From the NCBI GenBank assembly GCA_007131845.1, contig SLPT01000075.1, positions 1 through 5,689 of the forward strand: 5,689 nucleotides of DNA. The letters are read 5' to 3'. Both the position numbers and the translations under genes were made by a program. Of this stretch, positions 1 to 5,689 are shown piece after piece; the stretch's first letter is position 1; each line of letters opens with the position of its first letter. This DNA comes from Desulfobacteraceae bacterium. GTDB taxonomy: Bacteria; Desulfobacterota; Desulfobacteria; Desulfobacterales; Desulfosalsimonadaceae. The notes beneath the pieces were generated by a model. It ran no database searches, was not told the DNA's origin, and saw nothing but the letters and a program-made list of their open reading frames with translations.

Positions 1-1158
1 AACATGATCGCCTGCCACGTGCCCGTAGGTGTCGTTGATCGCCTTGAAGGCGTCGAGATCGGCCATTGCAAGAACGCTCGTGTAACCGTAGCGCAAGGTT
101 CCCGCCATCTCCCGTTCCAAAGCATCCTTGAAACTCTTGTAGTTGTTCAGCCGGGTCAGCCCGTCCCGGGATGCGAGAATGCTCAGGTTTTCGATCGCCT
201 GCTGCTGCTGCCGGATCTTCGCAAGCATGTCAAAGGAGAGCCGGTACATTTCTTTTTTGCTGTCTTCGAGGATTTTTGCATAGGACGTGTCGCTGTGCCG
301 GTCGATGTCAAACAGGGGCAGAAGCGGTTTGATCTGGTATTCCGTTTCTTCCGCAAGCGCTTCCAGGCGGATCTTTCGGCTCAGACCATATTCGTCCATG
401 AGCCGCTTTGCAATTGCCAGGTGAACGGTCTTGTCGGGAGCGTGCAGTATGTTGCAGATTTCATCGGCTATGTGGAGGATCTGCGCCCGGGCGACGTCGT
501 TTTCCCGATCAGGTGAAATGTTTTCCGGACGATGGTGGTGGATGAGCGGTACAGAAAAAATTGCCGGCAGCCCCCAGGTTTCGATGAGATGTGCACCCGC
601 CTCCATGTGGTTGTACCCGAATGTCTCGTTTTCGGCGATATGGCGGGAGACGCCCTCCTGGGCGAGCTTTTTTTCCACCATGGCGTATTGTCCGGGATGG
701 CTCCGGACCATGGCAAGAATGCCGATGTCATGGATCAAGCCCAAAAAATAGAGGTCTTCAGAATCCGTGCGGCCGGTATCCCGCGCAATCAGGCGGCATA
801 AAACGGCGCATGCGAATGATTTCTGCCAGAAACCCGTATAGTCGAAAAATTTTCCGGCATCCTTGAATACATTGACCAGGGAAAAGCTCAGCGCAATATA
901 TTTCAGGGACTCCTCTCCCAGAAGGTTGACGGCATGGGGCAGGTTGGTAATTTTCCGGGCAAGGCCGAAAAAGGGGGAGTTCACGACGTTCAGAACCTTG
1001 GCCGAAAGAGGCGGGTCGGCTGCCAGGGTTTCCGCAAGCCGGGCAAGCGGCTTTTCGGTGTCCCGGATCTGCTCGAGTATTTCCAGTGCCACTCCTGGCA
1101 ATGCCGGCAGATCATCGAGGCTGCAGAGTGATGTTTTTATTTTTTGTGCTGCGTTCAT
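1..1158 (-). CDS. HDOD-GGDEF signalling protein, 3' end cut by window edge
   Basis: This is a cytoplasmic signalling protein combining an HDOD domain with a diguanylate cyclase-type GGDEF domain; 386 residues are present and the C-terminus lies beyond the left edge. I translated it by hand from the minus strand, where it is open throughout. HDOD covers about residues 14-215: LPALPG at 17-22, NSPFFGL at 60-66, LGLIHDIG at 139-146, a GAHLIETWGLP stretch at 188-198 and a histidine cluster at 207-209. A Q-rich, probably helical linker spans about 287-330. The GGDEF domain opens with DGLTRLNN at 332-339. It then shows DLDAFKAIND at 367-376 and GD at 383-384, which correspond to metal and GTP-binding positions of PleD (D327, N335, D344). 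The GGDEF signature itself would fall just outside the window, so cyclase activity cannot be judged. No membrane segment or signal peptide is seen. The ATG at 1158 is the only good start; GAGGGG lies 10 nt upstream. It probably reads c-di-GMP-linked or stress signals; its target is unknown. Confidence 0.93.
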   Translation of the reverse strand, partial: MNAAQKIKTSLCSLDDLPALPGVALEILEQIRDTEKPLARLAETLAADPPLSAKVLNVVNSPFFGLARKITNLPHAVNLLGEESLKYIALSFSLVNVFKDAGKFFDYTGFWQKSFACAVLCRLIARDTGRTDSEDLYFLGLIHDIGILAMVRSHPGQYAMVEKKLAQEGVSRHIAENETFGYNHMEAGAHLIETWGLPAIFSVPLIHHHRPENISPDRENDVARAQILHIADEICNILHAPDKTVHLAIAKRLMDEYGLSRKIRLEALAEETEYQIKPLLPLFDIDRHSDTSYAKILEDSKKEMYRLSFDMLAKIRQQQQAIENLSILASRDGLTRLNNYKSFKDALEREMAGTLRYGYTSVLAMADLDAFKAINDTYGHVAGDHV

Positions 1159-1220
1159 CCGGTTGCTGCCCCTCTGGTTGTTATTTCCCTGGACGGTTTC
1201 GTAAAAAGCAAAGGAAACAA

Positions 1221-1559
1221 TTACCCCTGCCTGGACGAAAAAGTCAAGATCAAAGGAAATATAGCATGAAAGGCGGCGACACCGATAGTGAGATAAGAGA
1301 TCCTGTTTGCCGCTTTTCCGCCGGCTCGGCACCCGAGCTCCCCGTTGAGTTCAGCAAGCTGTCGCTTCACGATGTCAAGCACGGTTGTTCCTTCTTTTTC
1401 CAGGAAATAACGGCGCATGGCACGCGCTCCGCCCGAGGGGTCCACCTCGCACCGCAACCATCCGAGTTTTTCCATGCGGTGCAGGATCGGGTAGAGGATC
1501 CTCGGGCTGTCATCGTAGCCGTGGCTACGGAGTTCCTTCAGCATCCACTGGCCCAGCAC
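1221..1559 (-). CDS. PadR-like winged-helix regulator, probably truncated
   Basis: This 112-residue frame resembles the winged-helix DNA-binding region of PadR-family regulators. Family-like sequence runs from about residue 1 to 75: a helix with WMLKEL at 5-10, HGY at 13-15, the recognition-helix segment SPRILYPILHRMEKLGWL at 18-35, a basic wing around 43-52 and a closing helix around 58-75. Two things are odd. First, the only usable start, a GTG, falls inside the first helix. Family-like residues (HASEGP) continue upstream in frame back towards the korC stop at 1590-1592, with no other start codon between. Second, the usual SPGTLYP motif reads SPRILYP. The last 35 residues do not look like the family and include a hydrophobic run at about 87-107 that may be chance translation. 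It could be a small functional repressor, a decaying gene, or a frame damaged by a sequencing error. A weak GAAGGA lies 3 nt before the GTG. It follows korC by 30 nt and may have been co-transcribed with it. Confidence 0.55.
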   Translation of the reverse strand: MLGQWMLKELRSHGYDDSPRILYPILHRMEKLGWLRCEVDPSGGARAMRRYFLEKEGTTVLDIVKRQLAELNGELGCRAGGKAANRISYLTIGVAAFHAIFPLILTFSSRQG

Positions 1560-1589
1560 CGGTCCTTCGGATGCGTGGCGGGCGTGGTC

Positions 1590-2141
1590 TTACCGTCCGG
1601 CCTCGTGGCGGTCCATCAGTTCATAACCGAGATCAAGCGCTTGCAGGTTGATGTCGTGAAAAGAAGACTGGAATCGATCTTTGATGAGTGCACCCACGGA
1701 TTCGAGGCGAACCAGCCCGGTCAGTCGGAGGATTCCGCCGAGAAGGCAGATATTCAATACGACCGGTTTGCCGATTTTCTCCATGACCGTGTCATGGAAG
1801 GGAAGCTCGATTTTCCGGGCATCGACCAGACCGGGGTTTTTAACGAAACGCGCATCCGTTACGAGCGTTCCGCCGGGGCGGATGCTGAAGATATACTTGT
1901 CAAAGGCCGCCTGGGTCAGGCAGATCAGGATGTTGGGCTGGTTGACCTTGGGGAAGTAGATGGGCTGGTCCCAGATGATCAAATCGCTCTTGGTGGCTCC
2001 GCCCCGCGCTTCTGCACCGTAGGACTGGCTTTGCACGGCATTGAGCGATTCATAGCGGACCGCTGCCTCCCCCATAAGAATGGCTGCGGTGATCACTCCC
2101 TGTCCGCCGGAGCCGGAAAAAAGAAGTCTGCATTTTTCCAT
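1590..2141 (-). CDS. korC: 2-oxoacid:ferredoxin oxidoreductase gamma subunit
   Basis: This is the gamma subunit of a cytoplasmic 2-oxoacid:ferredoxin oxidoreductase, most likely acting on 2-oxoglutarate. In this superfamily the gamma domain completes the complex and contributes to CoA and inter-subunit contacts. The 183 residues match the usual gamma length. A glycine-rich GSGGQGV motif sits at 10-16 and the family-typical segment SYGAEARGGATKSD at 40-53. The region around 60-125 continues the Rossmann-like domain. It starts 2 nt after the korB stop. The ribosome site is weak (GCGGAAA about 6 nt before the ATG), so translation probably depends on coupling to korB. It is the last kor gene. Its TAA is followed, in the same frame, by the PadR-like sequence. 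The substrate assignment rests on the alpha subunit and gene order; a branched-chain 2-oxoacid enzyme is less likely. Confidence 0.95.
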   Translation of the reverse strand: MEKCRLLFSGSGGQGVITAAILMGEAAVRYESLNAVQSQSYGAEARGGATKSDLIIWDQPIYFPKVNQPNILICLTQAAFDKYIFSIRPGGTLVTDARFVKNPGLVDARKIELPFHDTVMEKIGKPVVLNICLLGGILRLTGLVRLESVGALIKDRFQSSFHDINLQALDLGYELMDRHEAGR

Positions 2142-2143
2142 GG

Positions 2144-2944
2144 TTATTTCCGCTTCGCCTTTTCAATGATTGTATCGTATTCCCGGCAGTACTCCGGAAG
2201 TTCTTTTTGCACGAAGATGCCGCGCTCGATGAGTTCCGGGTTTTCCTGCTTTTTTTTCGATCCGATCCGGGTGGTGTTTGTTTTGTAGGTTTCCATCATT
2301 TGTACGGCATCGCCGATCCGGTTTCGTCTTCCGAAATAGGTCGGACACTGGGTCAGCACTTCCAGGACCGAAAAACCCTTGTGCGATATTGCTTTGGCAA
2401 TGAGATCGATCATTTCGTGGACATGGTAGGTCGTGGTCCGGGCCACGAAAGTTGCGCCGGCGGAAAGGGACAGGTCGACCACGTCGAAATCGTGGTCGAT
2501 GTTGCCGTAGGGCACCGTGGTCCCCATAGTTCCGTAACCGGACAGGGGAGAGAATTGCCCGCCTGTCATGCCGTAGATCCGGTTGTTCATCACGATGGCG
2601 GTCATTTCGATATTGCGGCGCGCCGCATGAATGAAGTGATTGCCGCCAATGGCCAGGGCGTCGCCGTCGCCCATGGGAACGATCACGTCGAGTTCCGGCT
2701 TGGAAAGCTTGACGCCGGTGGCAAATGCCAAGGCTCGTCCGTGGAGCGTGTGTAGGGAATGGAAATCCACGTAACCCGATATGCGGGCGCTGCATCCGAT
2801 TCCCGATACCATAACGATATTTTTCCGGTCGAGTCCAAGGGTTTCCACCGCCCTCACAAGGCCGTTCAGAATGATGCCGTGTCCGCATCCCGGGCACCAG
2901 ATATGCGGGAAGAAGCGCTTGCGGATAAAGTCTTTAGAAGCCAT
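2144..2944 (-). CDS. korB: 2-oxoglutarate:ferredoxin oxidoreductase beta subunit (TPP-binding)
   Basis: This is the thiamine-diphosphate-binding beta subunit, which carries the decarboxylation chemistry and a [4Fe-4S] cluster that passes electrons to ferredoxin. The 266 residues fit the family. CPGCG at 17-21, C51 in GIGCSAR and C200 in TQCPTYFGRRN supply four cysteines. Their spacing closely matches the cluster ligands known from the two-subunit Sulfolobus enzymes (12, 15, 46, 197). The TPP and Mg2+ motif is GDGDALAIGGNH at 92-103, completed by NNRIYGMTGGQFSP at 120-133. HTLHGRALAFATG at 65-77 is also typical. The ATG at 2944 is preceded by AAGGAG at 8-nt spacing, the best ribosome site of the operon, lying within the end of korA. 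The gaps are 3 nt to korA and 2 nt to korC. No key residue is missing. Confidence 0.97.
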   Translation of the reverse strand: MASKDFIRKRFFPHIWCPGCGHGIILNGLVRAVETLGLDRKNIVMVSGIGCSARISGYVDFHSLHTLHGRALAFATGVKLSKPELDVIVPMGDGDALAIGGNHFIHAARRNIEMTAIVMNNRIYGMTGGQFSPLSGYGTMGTTVPYGNIDHDFDVVDLSLSAGATFVARTTTYHVHEMIDLIAKAISHKGFSVLEVLTQCPTYFGRRNRIGDAVQMMETYKTNTTRIGSKKKQENPELIERGIFVQKELPEYCREYDTIIEKAKRK

Positions 2945-2947
2945 GGA

Positions 2948-4093
2948 TCAAACTCCTTTCCCCTGGATCACACGAAGGGTATTGCGAAGGTCGGTGGGCG
3001 TAATCAACTCCCCGTCGATGCGGTTGGCCAGAAAAACCTTTTCCGGATCATCCACCGCCAGCCTGACTTCTTTTGTGATCTGCCCCATGTTCATTTCCAC
3101 AACGATCACCAGGGGAACTTTGCGGCAGGCCTCCCGTACGATTTCCGCAGGAAACGGCCAGAGGGTCTGCAATTCCAGCAGTCCGACGTTTTCACCCCGT
3201 TTCCGGCGATTTTCCACCAGATGAAGGGTGCTGCGGGCGGATGCACCGTAAGAGATAAACAGCGTGTCGGCATCCTTTGTGTAGTATTTCCGGAACCGCG
3301 TAATCCGGGGGGCGTTGTTTTCGATCTTGTCCACCAGGTGCCGGATCAGCCCGTAGACAATAGGGGGGCTGGTTGTTGGAAAGCCCCACATGTCATGATA
3401 CAGGCCGGTGACGTTGTACCGGTGGACGTCGCCGAAATCGCTCATGGGCAGCCGGCCGTCCTCCCGCGGCAGATAGGGGTGGTAATCGACCCCGGCTTTT
3501 ACGGCGGTCCGGAGGCGTTTGACCAGCGGAATTTTTCCGGGTTCCGGAATCTCGATTTTCTCCCGCAAATGGGCGGTCACTTCATCGAGAAGCAAAATGA
3601 CCGGCGTTCGATAGGTTTCCGCGAAGTTGAAAGCCTCGATGGTCATGCGGAAAATATCGGCGTGGTTGGATGCGGTCAGCGTGATAATGGCATGATCCCC
3701 GTGGGTTCCGTATCGGGTCTGGTAGACATCTCCCTGTCCCACCTGGGTGGGGAGCCCGGTGGAGGGTCCGCCCCGCATGACGTTAACGATCACGCAGGGG
3801 ATTTCAGCCATGATGGCATAGCCCAGCGCCTCCTGCATCAGGGAAAAACCCGGTCCGGAGGTGGCCGTCATCGTCTTGTTTCCTGTCAGAGAGGCTCCCA
3901 CGATAGCGCACATGGACGATATCTCGTCTTCCATCTGGATAAATTTTCCCCCGGTCTCCGGTAGCCGGAGCGCTAGGCTTTCGGCGATCTCCGTGGATGG
4001 CGTGATGGGGTAGCCTGCAAAAAAATTGACGCCGGCATATATCGCGGCCTCCGCACATGCCTCGTTTCCCTGCACAAACCGGATATCATTCAT
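2948..4093 (-). CDS. korA: 2-oxoglutarate:ferredoxin oxidoreductase alpha subunit
   Basis: This is the alpha subunit of a ferredoxin-dependent 2-oxoacid oxidoreductase. With the beta subunit it forms the active site for oxidative decarboxylation of a 2-oxoacid to an acyl-CoA, or the reverse carboxylation. The 381 residues are typical of KorA/OorA. GYPITPSTE at 27-35 is the hallmark substrate and TPP contact. MEDEISS at 54-60 and ATSGPGFSLMQEALG at 77-91 belong to the pyrimidine-binding domain. RGGPSTGLPTQVGQGD at 107-122 favours the 2-oxoglutarate type: as I recall them, OorA-like proteins carry GLPT..QGD here, while branched-chain enzymes tend to carry PTK..Q.D. The C-terminal transketolase-like domain follows from about residue 270 (LFISYGASARS). 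The start overlaps the end of korD by 8 nt, and GGAGG lies 6 nt upstream, so translation is probably coupled. The enzyme is expected to be oxygen-sensitive and cytoplasmic. Substrate specificity is inferred. Confidence 0.95.
   Translation of the reverse strand: MNDIRFVQGNEACAEAAIYAGVNFFAGYPITPSTEIAESLALRLPETGGKFIQMEDEISSMCAIVGASLTGNKTMTATSGPGFSLMQEALGYAIMAEIPCVIVNVMRGGPSTGLPTQVGQGDVYQTRYGTHGDHAIITLTASNHADIFRMTIEAFNFAETYRTPVILLLDEVTAHLREKIEIPEPGKIPLVKRLRTAVKAGVDYHPYLPREDGRLPMSDFGDVHRYNVTGLYHDMWGFPTTSPPIVYGLIRHLVDKIENNAPRITRFRKYYTKDADTLFISYGASARSTLHLVENRRKRGENVGLLELQTLWPFPAEIVREACRKVPLVIVVEMNMGQITKEVRLAVDDPEKVFLANRIDGELITPTDLRNTLRVIQGKGV
2953..2958 (-). promoter_or_regulatory. Ribosome binding site of korB inside korA
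   Basis: AAGGAG lies 8 nt before the ATG at 2944 and overlaps the final codons of korA. It fixes the korB start and suggests strong internal initiation for the beta subunit. Confidence 0.8.
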
Positions 4094-4340
4094 TGGCCGC
4101 CTCCGTTGTTATTGCTGCCGACCCCTTATTGTCCGGTGTCTCGCAGGTTACCTCCACTGCCAGATCCGGACACCGAAGCTCGCACATCCTGCAACAGATG
4201 CAGTCTTCCGGACGCGCGGCATAGGCTTTGTCCTGATCGTCCATTTCCAGTACTTTTTTTGGGCAGAAATGGACACAGATGCCGCATCCCTTGCACCACC
4301 CCCGCTCGATGTGATGCTCTTTCAGTTGCGCTTTCGCCAT
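4086..4340 (-). CDS. korD: 2-oxoglutarate:ferredoxin oxidoreductase delta subunit, 2x[4Fe-4S]
   Basis: This is a small ferredoxin-like subunit of 84 residues that relays electrons between the beta-subunit cluster and free ferredoxin. It has two complete CxxCxxCxxxCP motifs: C16, C19, C22, C26 followed by P27, and C47, C50, C53, C57 followed by P58. An extra cysteine, C49, sits inside the second motif. The N-terminal IERGWCKGCGIC sequence is typical of delta subunits encoded first in korDABC/oorDABC operons. The tail after residue 65 is short and low in recognisable motifs; part of its coding sequence carries the korA ribosome site. It is the first gene after a 114-bp non-coding gap, so it probably starts the transcription unit. 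Its own ribosome site is weak (GGGA 5 nt before the ATG). Confidence 0.95.
   Translation of the reverse strand: MAKAQLKEHHIERGWCKGCGICVHFCPKKVLEMDDQDKAYAARPEDCICCRMCELRCPDLAVEVTCETPDNKGSAAITTEAANE
4100..4104 (-). promoter_or_regulatory. Ribosome binding site of korA inside korD
   Basis: GGAGG stands 6 nt before the ATG at 4093, within the last codons of korD. It supports this start and the 8-nt ATGAATGA overlap between korD and korA. Confidence 0.75.
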
Positions 4341-4454
4341 GATTGTCCCGTTGCTCTTTGAATGTCTTTTTGTATTATGCCGTTTGGGGTTCCGACCGTT
4401 TCAAACCGGGGCCGGAGGCTTTCTCTTATGAATATAATTCCCGTGCCGGATATT
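4341..4454. other. Non-coding gap between pxpC and korD
   Basis: This 114-bp stretch is the only sizeable gap in the window apart from the PadR-like area. It is relatively AT-rich next to both genes. It contains a candidate sigma70-type promoter for korD (annotated separately). I find no strong stem-loop followed by a minus-strand T-run, so no intrinsic terminator for pxpC is evident and read-through from pxpBC into kor is possible. Confidence 0.7.
4374..4404 (-). promoter_or_regulatory. Candidate sigma70-type promoter for korDABC
   Basis: On the minus strand TTGAAA (4404-4399) matches the -35 consensus at five of six bases and CATAAT (4379-4374) matches the -10 at five of six. The spacer is 19 nt, longer than the 17-nt optimum, so the promoter may be weak or activator-dependent. 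A transcript starting about 7 nt downstream would give a leader of roughly 25 nt before korD. Position and orientation fit, but chance matches of this quality occur. Confidence 0.35.
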
Positions 4455-5408
4455 TCATCCTTTTTCTTCCGGGTTTAAAAAACCGTATACTTCCGTGAGC
4501 AGTTCGTCCCACTGTGCATAGATCTCACCGGCCGATTCCAGGCCGATTCGGTGAAAACGGATCCGGTCGCCGGGTTTGGCCTGAGCCACCCGGAAAAGAT
4601 CCGGCGTGATAACGGTTGCGATTTTGGTATATCCGCCAATGGTTTGCTCCACCATCAGGATGATGGGCTGGCCGTCCGGGGGAACCTGGATGTTGCCCGG
4701 AAAGGATGCTTCGGAGATGATGCTACTGGGCGCCCCGGCATCCCGTTTGATTACCGGACCCTCCAGTCGGTAGCCCATGCGGTTGGCCCTGTCCGTAACC
4801 GTGAACTTTGATTCGAAAAACCGGTCCATGAATTTGGAAAAACAATCATCCTGAGGGCCGGGTATGACCCTTACGTGGATTTCCGGAGAGTACAGGGGGA
4901 ACCAGGGCATCCGGCGGGGTGTGTCAAGCAGTTTCCCTTCACCCCGCGCCACGACATCGCCCTCCCGAAGGGCGCGCCCGTCCAGGCCGCCGATGCTCGC
5001 CCCGGCATAGGTAGAACAGCTTCCCATAACTTTGGGAACCCTGATGCCGCCGGTTACTGCAAGATAGGCCCGGCAGCCGCTTTCGGCCATTCCCGCTGCG
5101 ATCCGGTCCCCCTTTAGAACCCGGATCGTTCGCCATCGGGGAGCCGGCTTACCATTGACGGTCAGTGCCATATCCGCTCCTGTTACAGCGATATCGGCCG
5201 TGTCCAACACTTCGAGTTCAGGTCCGGAAAGGGTGATCTCCAGGGCCGGAAGGTCTTTTCGGTTTCCGACCAAAAGATTGGCGCATGTGTATGCGAAATC
5301 GTCCATGGCGCCGGAAATCGGCACGCCCATGTGTACCCATTCAAACCGGCCTTTGTCCTGGATCGTGGTGAACGGGCCGGGAACGTGCGTATGAAACAGA
5401 GCCGTCAT
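4455..5408 (-). CDS. pxpC: 5-oxoprolinase subunit C (KipA/AHS2 family)
   Basis: This is subunit C of the prokaryotic 5-oxoprolinase PxpABC, which uses ATP to open 5-oxoproline (pyroglutamate) to glutamate in the cytoplasm. The 317 residues match the biotin-dependent-carboxylase-like (AHS2, KipA) domain along its length. GPFTTIQDKGRFEWVHMGVP is at 11-30 and SGAMD at 32-36. AYLAVTGGI is at 113-121, followed by GSCSTYAGASIGGLDGRAL at 128-146. RVIPGPQDD is at 179-187 and NRMGYRLEGP at 208-217. IQVPPDGQPIILMVEQTIGGYTKIATVI at 239-266 departs slightly from the commoner ADxQTTGGYPKIATVI form. The ATG at 5408 overlaps the pxpB stop as ATGA and has GAGGGG 8 nt upstream. An in-frame extension to 5549 is rejected because it would lie wholly within pxpB. 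The older name, sporulation-kinase-inhibitor antagonist or allophanate hydrolase subunit 2, reflects homology and not this role. The acyl amide substrate is inferred from the family. Confidence 0.93.
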   Translation of the reverse strand: MTALFHTHVPGPFTTIQDKGRFEWVHMGVPISGAMDDFAYTCANLLVGNRKDLPALEITLSGPELEVLDTADIAVTGADMALTVNGKPAPRWRTIRVLKGDRIAAGMAESGCRAYLAVTGGIRVPKVMGSCSTYAGASIGGLDGRALREGDVVARGEGKLLDTPRRMPWFPLYSPEIHVRVIPGPQDDCFSKFMDRFFESKFTVTDRANRMGYRLEGPVIKRDAGAPSSIISEASFPGNIQVPPDGQPIILMVEQTIGGYTKIATVITPDLFRVAQAKPGDRIRFHRIGLESAGEIYAQWDELLTEVYGFLNPEEKG

Positions 5409-5689
5409 GGTGTTTTCCCCTCTTCGATGTGCCGGTAGGTTTCCGGGGAAATGGGCATGAAGCGGATGCTGTCGCCCGCCTGGTAGAAAAAAGGCTCGGG
5501 ACGCGAAGCATCGAATAATCGAAGCGGTGTTCGTCCGATGATCCGCCATCCGCCGGGGCTGTCTATCGGATATGCGCCGGTCTGGGTTTCGGCGATTCCC
5601 ACGGAGCCGGCGGGAACCATGGCGCGCGGGGTTTTCATGCGGGGGGTATGAATACGCGGATCCAAGCCCCCGAGATAAAAGAACCCGGG
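5405..5689 (-). CDS. pxpB: 5-oxoprolinase subunit B (KipI/AHS1 family), C-terminal part
   Basis: This is the last 94 residues of PxpB, the KipI-like (AHS1) subunit that pairs with PxpC in the 5-oxoprolinase complex; the rest lies beyond the right edge. Full-length family members are about 220-240 residues. The visible part is well conserved: it enters at PGFFYLGGLDPR, continues with TPRMKTPRAMVPAGSVGIAE and then TGAYPIDSPGGWRIIGRTP. These match the family core around the cyclophilin-like fold. It ends with a charged tail (ISPETYRHIEEGKTP). The reading frame is open to the window edge, so any start codon inside the window would be artificial. The stop overlaps the pxpC ATG by 4 nt, implying translational coupling. 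No defect is visible in this part. pxpA (LamB/YcsF family) would be expected nearby to the right. Confidence 0.92.
   Translation of the reverse strand, partial: PGFFYLGGLDPRIHTPRMKTPRAMVPAGSVGIAETQTGAYPIDSPGGWRIIGRTPLRLFDASRPEPFFYQAGDSIRFMPISPETYRHIEEGKTP
5417..5422 (-). promoter_or_regulatory. Ribosome binding site of pxpC inside pxpB
   Basis: GAGGGG lies 8 nt before the ATG at 5408, within the last codons of pxpB. It decides between this start and longer in-frame alternatives further upstream. Confidence 0.65.

Noticed and set aside
1219..1247. A possible promoter for the HDOD-GGDEF gene (TTGACT on the minus strand)
   Set aside because: The -35 is good, but the hexamer at 17 nt is GTAATT, a poor -10, and no better match is near; too weak to annotate.
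1298..1320. A possible terminator hairpin (GCCG...CGGC) near the end of the PadR-like frame
   Set aside because: The stem is four pairs with no following T-run.
1086..2288. A 400-codon open frame on the plus strand
   Set aside because: It lies antisense to the PadR-like frame, korC and the end of korB, has no recognisable family sequence, and its minus-strand partners carry clear conserved motifs. Long antisense frames are expected in GC-rich genes.
2163..2897. A 244-codon frame on the minus strand in another frame of korB
   Set aside because: It is a shadow of korB, arginine- and proline-rich without motifs, and would overlap the intact beta subunit completely.
2759..3964. A 401-codon open frame on the plus strand
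   Set aside because: It is antisense to korA and the start of korB and shows no recognisable motifs, whereas korA and korB are complete and strongly family-like.
4391..4421. A possible stem-loop terminator after pxpC (CCGGTTTGAAACGG)
   Set aside because: Only four clean pairs can be formed before mismatches and no T-run follows on the minus strand.
4432..4450. A sigma54-like GGCACG element before korD
   Set aside because: The -24 half looks good, but the -12 half reads TTAT where the essential GC is expected, so it fails the core requirement.
5409..5549. A 47-residue N-terminal extension of pxpC
   Set aside because: It lies wholly within the pxpB coding sequence and does not resemble the AHS2 family; the coupled ATGA start with GAGGGG at 5408 fits the family length.

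Overview
All recognisable genes lie on the minus strand, so the biological reading direction runs from the right edge to the left edge. In that order the window holds: the C-terminal end of a 5-oxoprolinase subunit B gene (pxpB, cut by the right edge); a complete subunit C gene (pxpC); a 114-bp gap; a complete four-subunit 2-oxoacid:ferredoxin oxidoreductase operon in the order delta-alpha-beta-gamma (korDABC, most likely 2-oxoglutarate specific); a short, apparently N-terminally truncated PadR-like regulator; and an HDOD-GGDEF signalling protein whose gene runs off the left edge inside its GGDEF domain.

The genes suggest an anaerobic or facultatively anaerobic, ferredoxin-based bacterium. 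A korDABC-type enzyme, a long HDOD-GGDEF sensor and moderately high GC fit Desulfobacterota (the former Deltaproteobacteria) best. This is an inference from gene content; no phylogenetic marker is present.

Region 5405-5689 plus 4455-5408 is one translationally coupled pair (pxpB/pxpC, ATGA overlap) for ATP-dependent opening of 5-oxoproline to glutamate; pxpA is not in the window. Region 4341-4454 is non-coding and carries a plausible sigma70-type promoter for the kor genes, with no convincing terminator. Region 1590-4340 is the tightly packed kor operon (8-bp overlap, then 3-bp and 2-bp gaps), with good Shine-Dalgarno sites inside the preceding genes for korA and korB. Its product would interconvert 2-oxoglutarate and succinyl-CoA plus CO2 with reduced ferredoxin. 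Glutamate made by PxpABC is one transamination or deamination step away from this enzyme's substrate, so the two clusters could act in sequence, though their adjacency alone does not prove it.

Region 1221-1589 holds the PadR-like frame, which is in the same frame as korC and separated from it by the korC stop and ten sense codons. It looks degenerate or remodelled. Region 1-1158 is the HDOD-GGDEF gene. I see no rRNA, tRNA, CRISPR array, insertion sequence or other mobile element. Nothing here looks like a wholly new system; the most unusual items are the korC/PadR junction and the altered HD-type residues of the HDOD protein.
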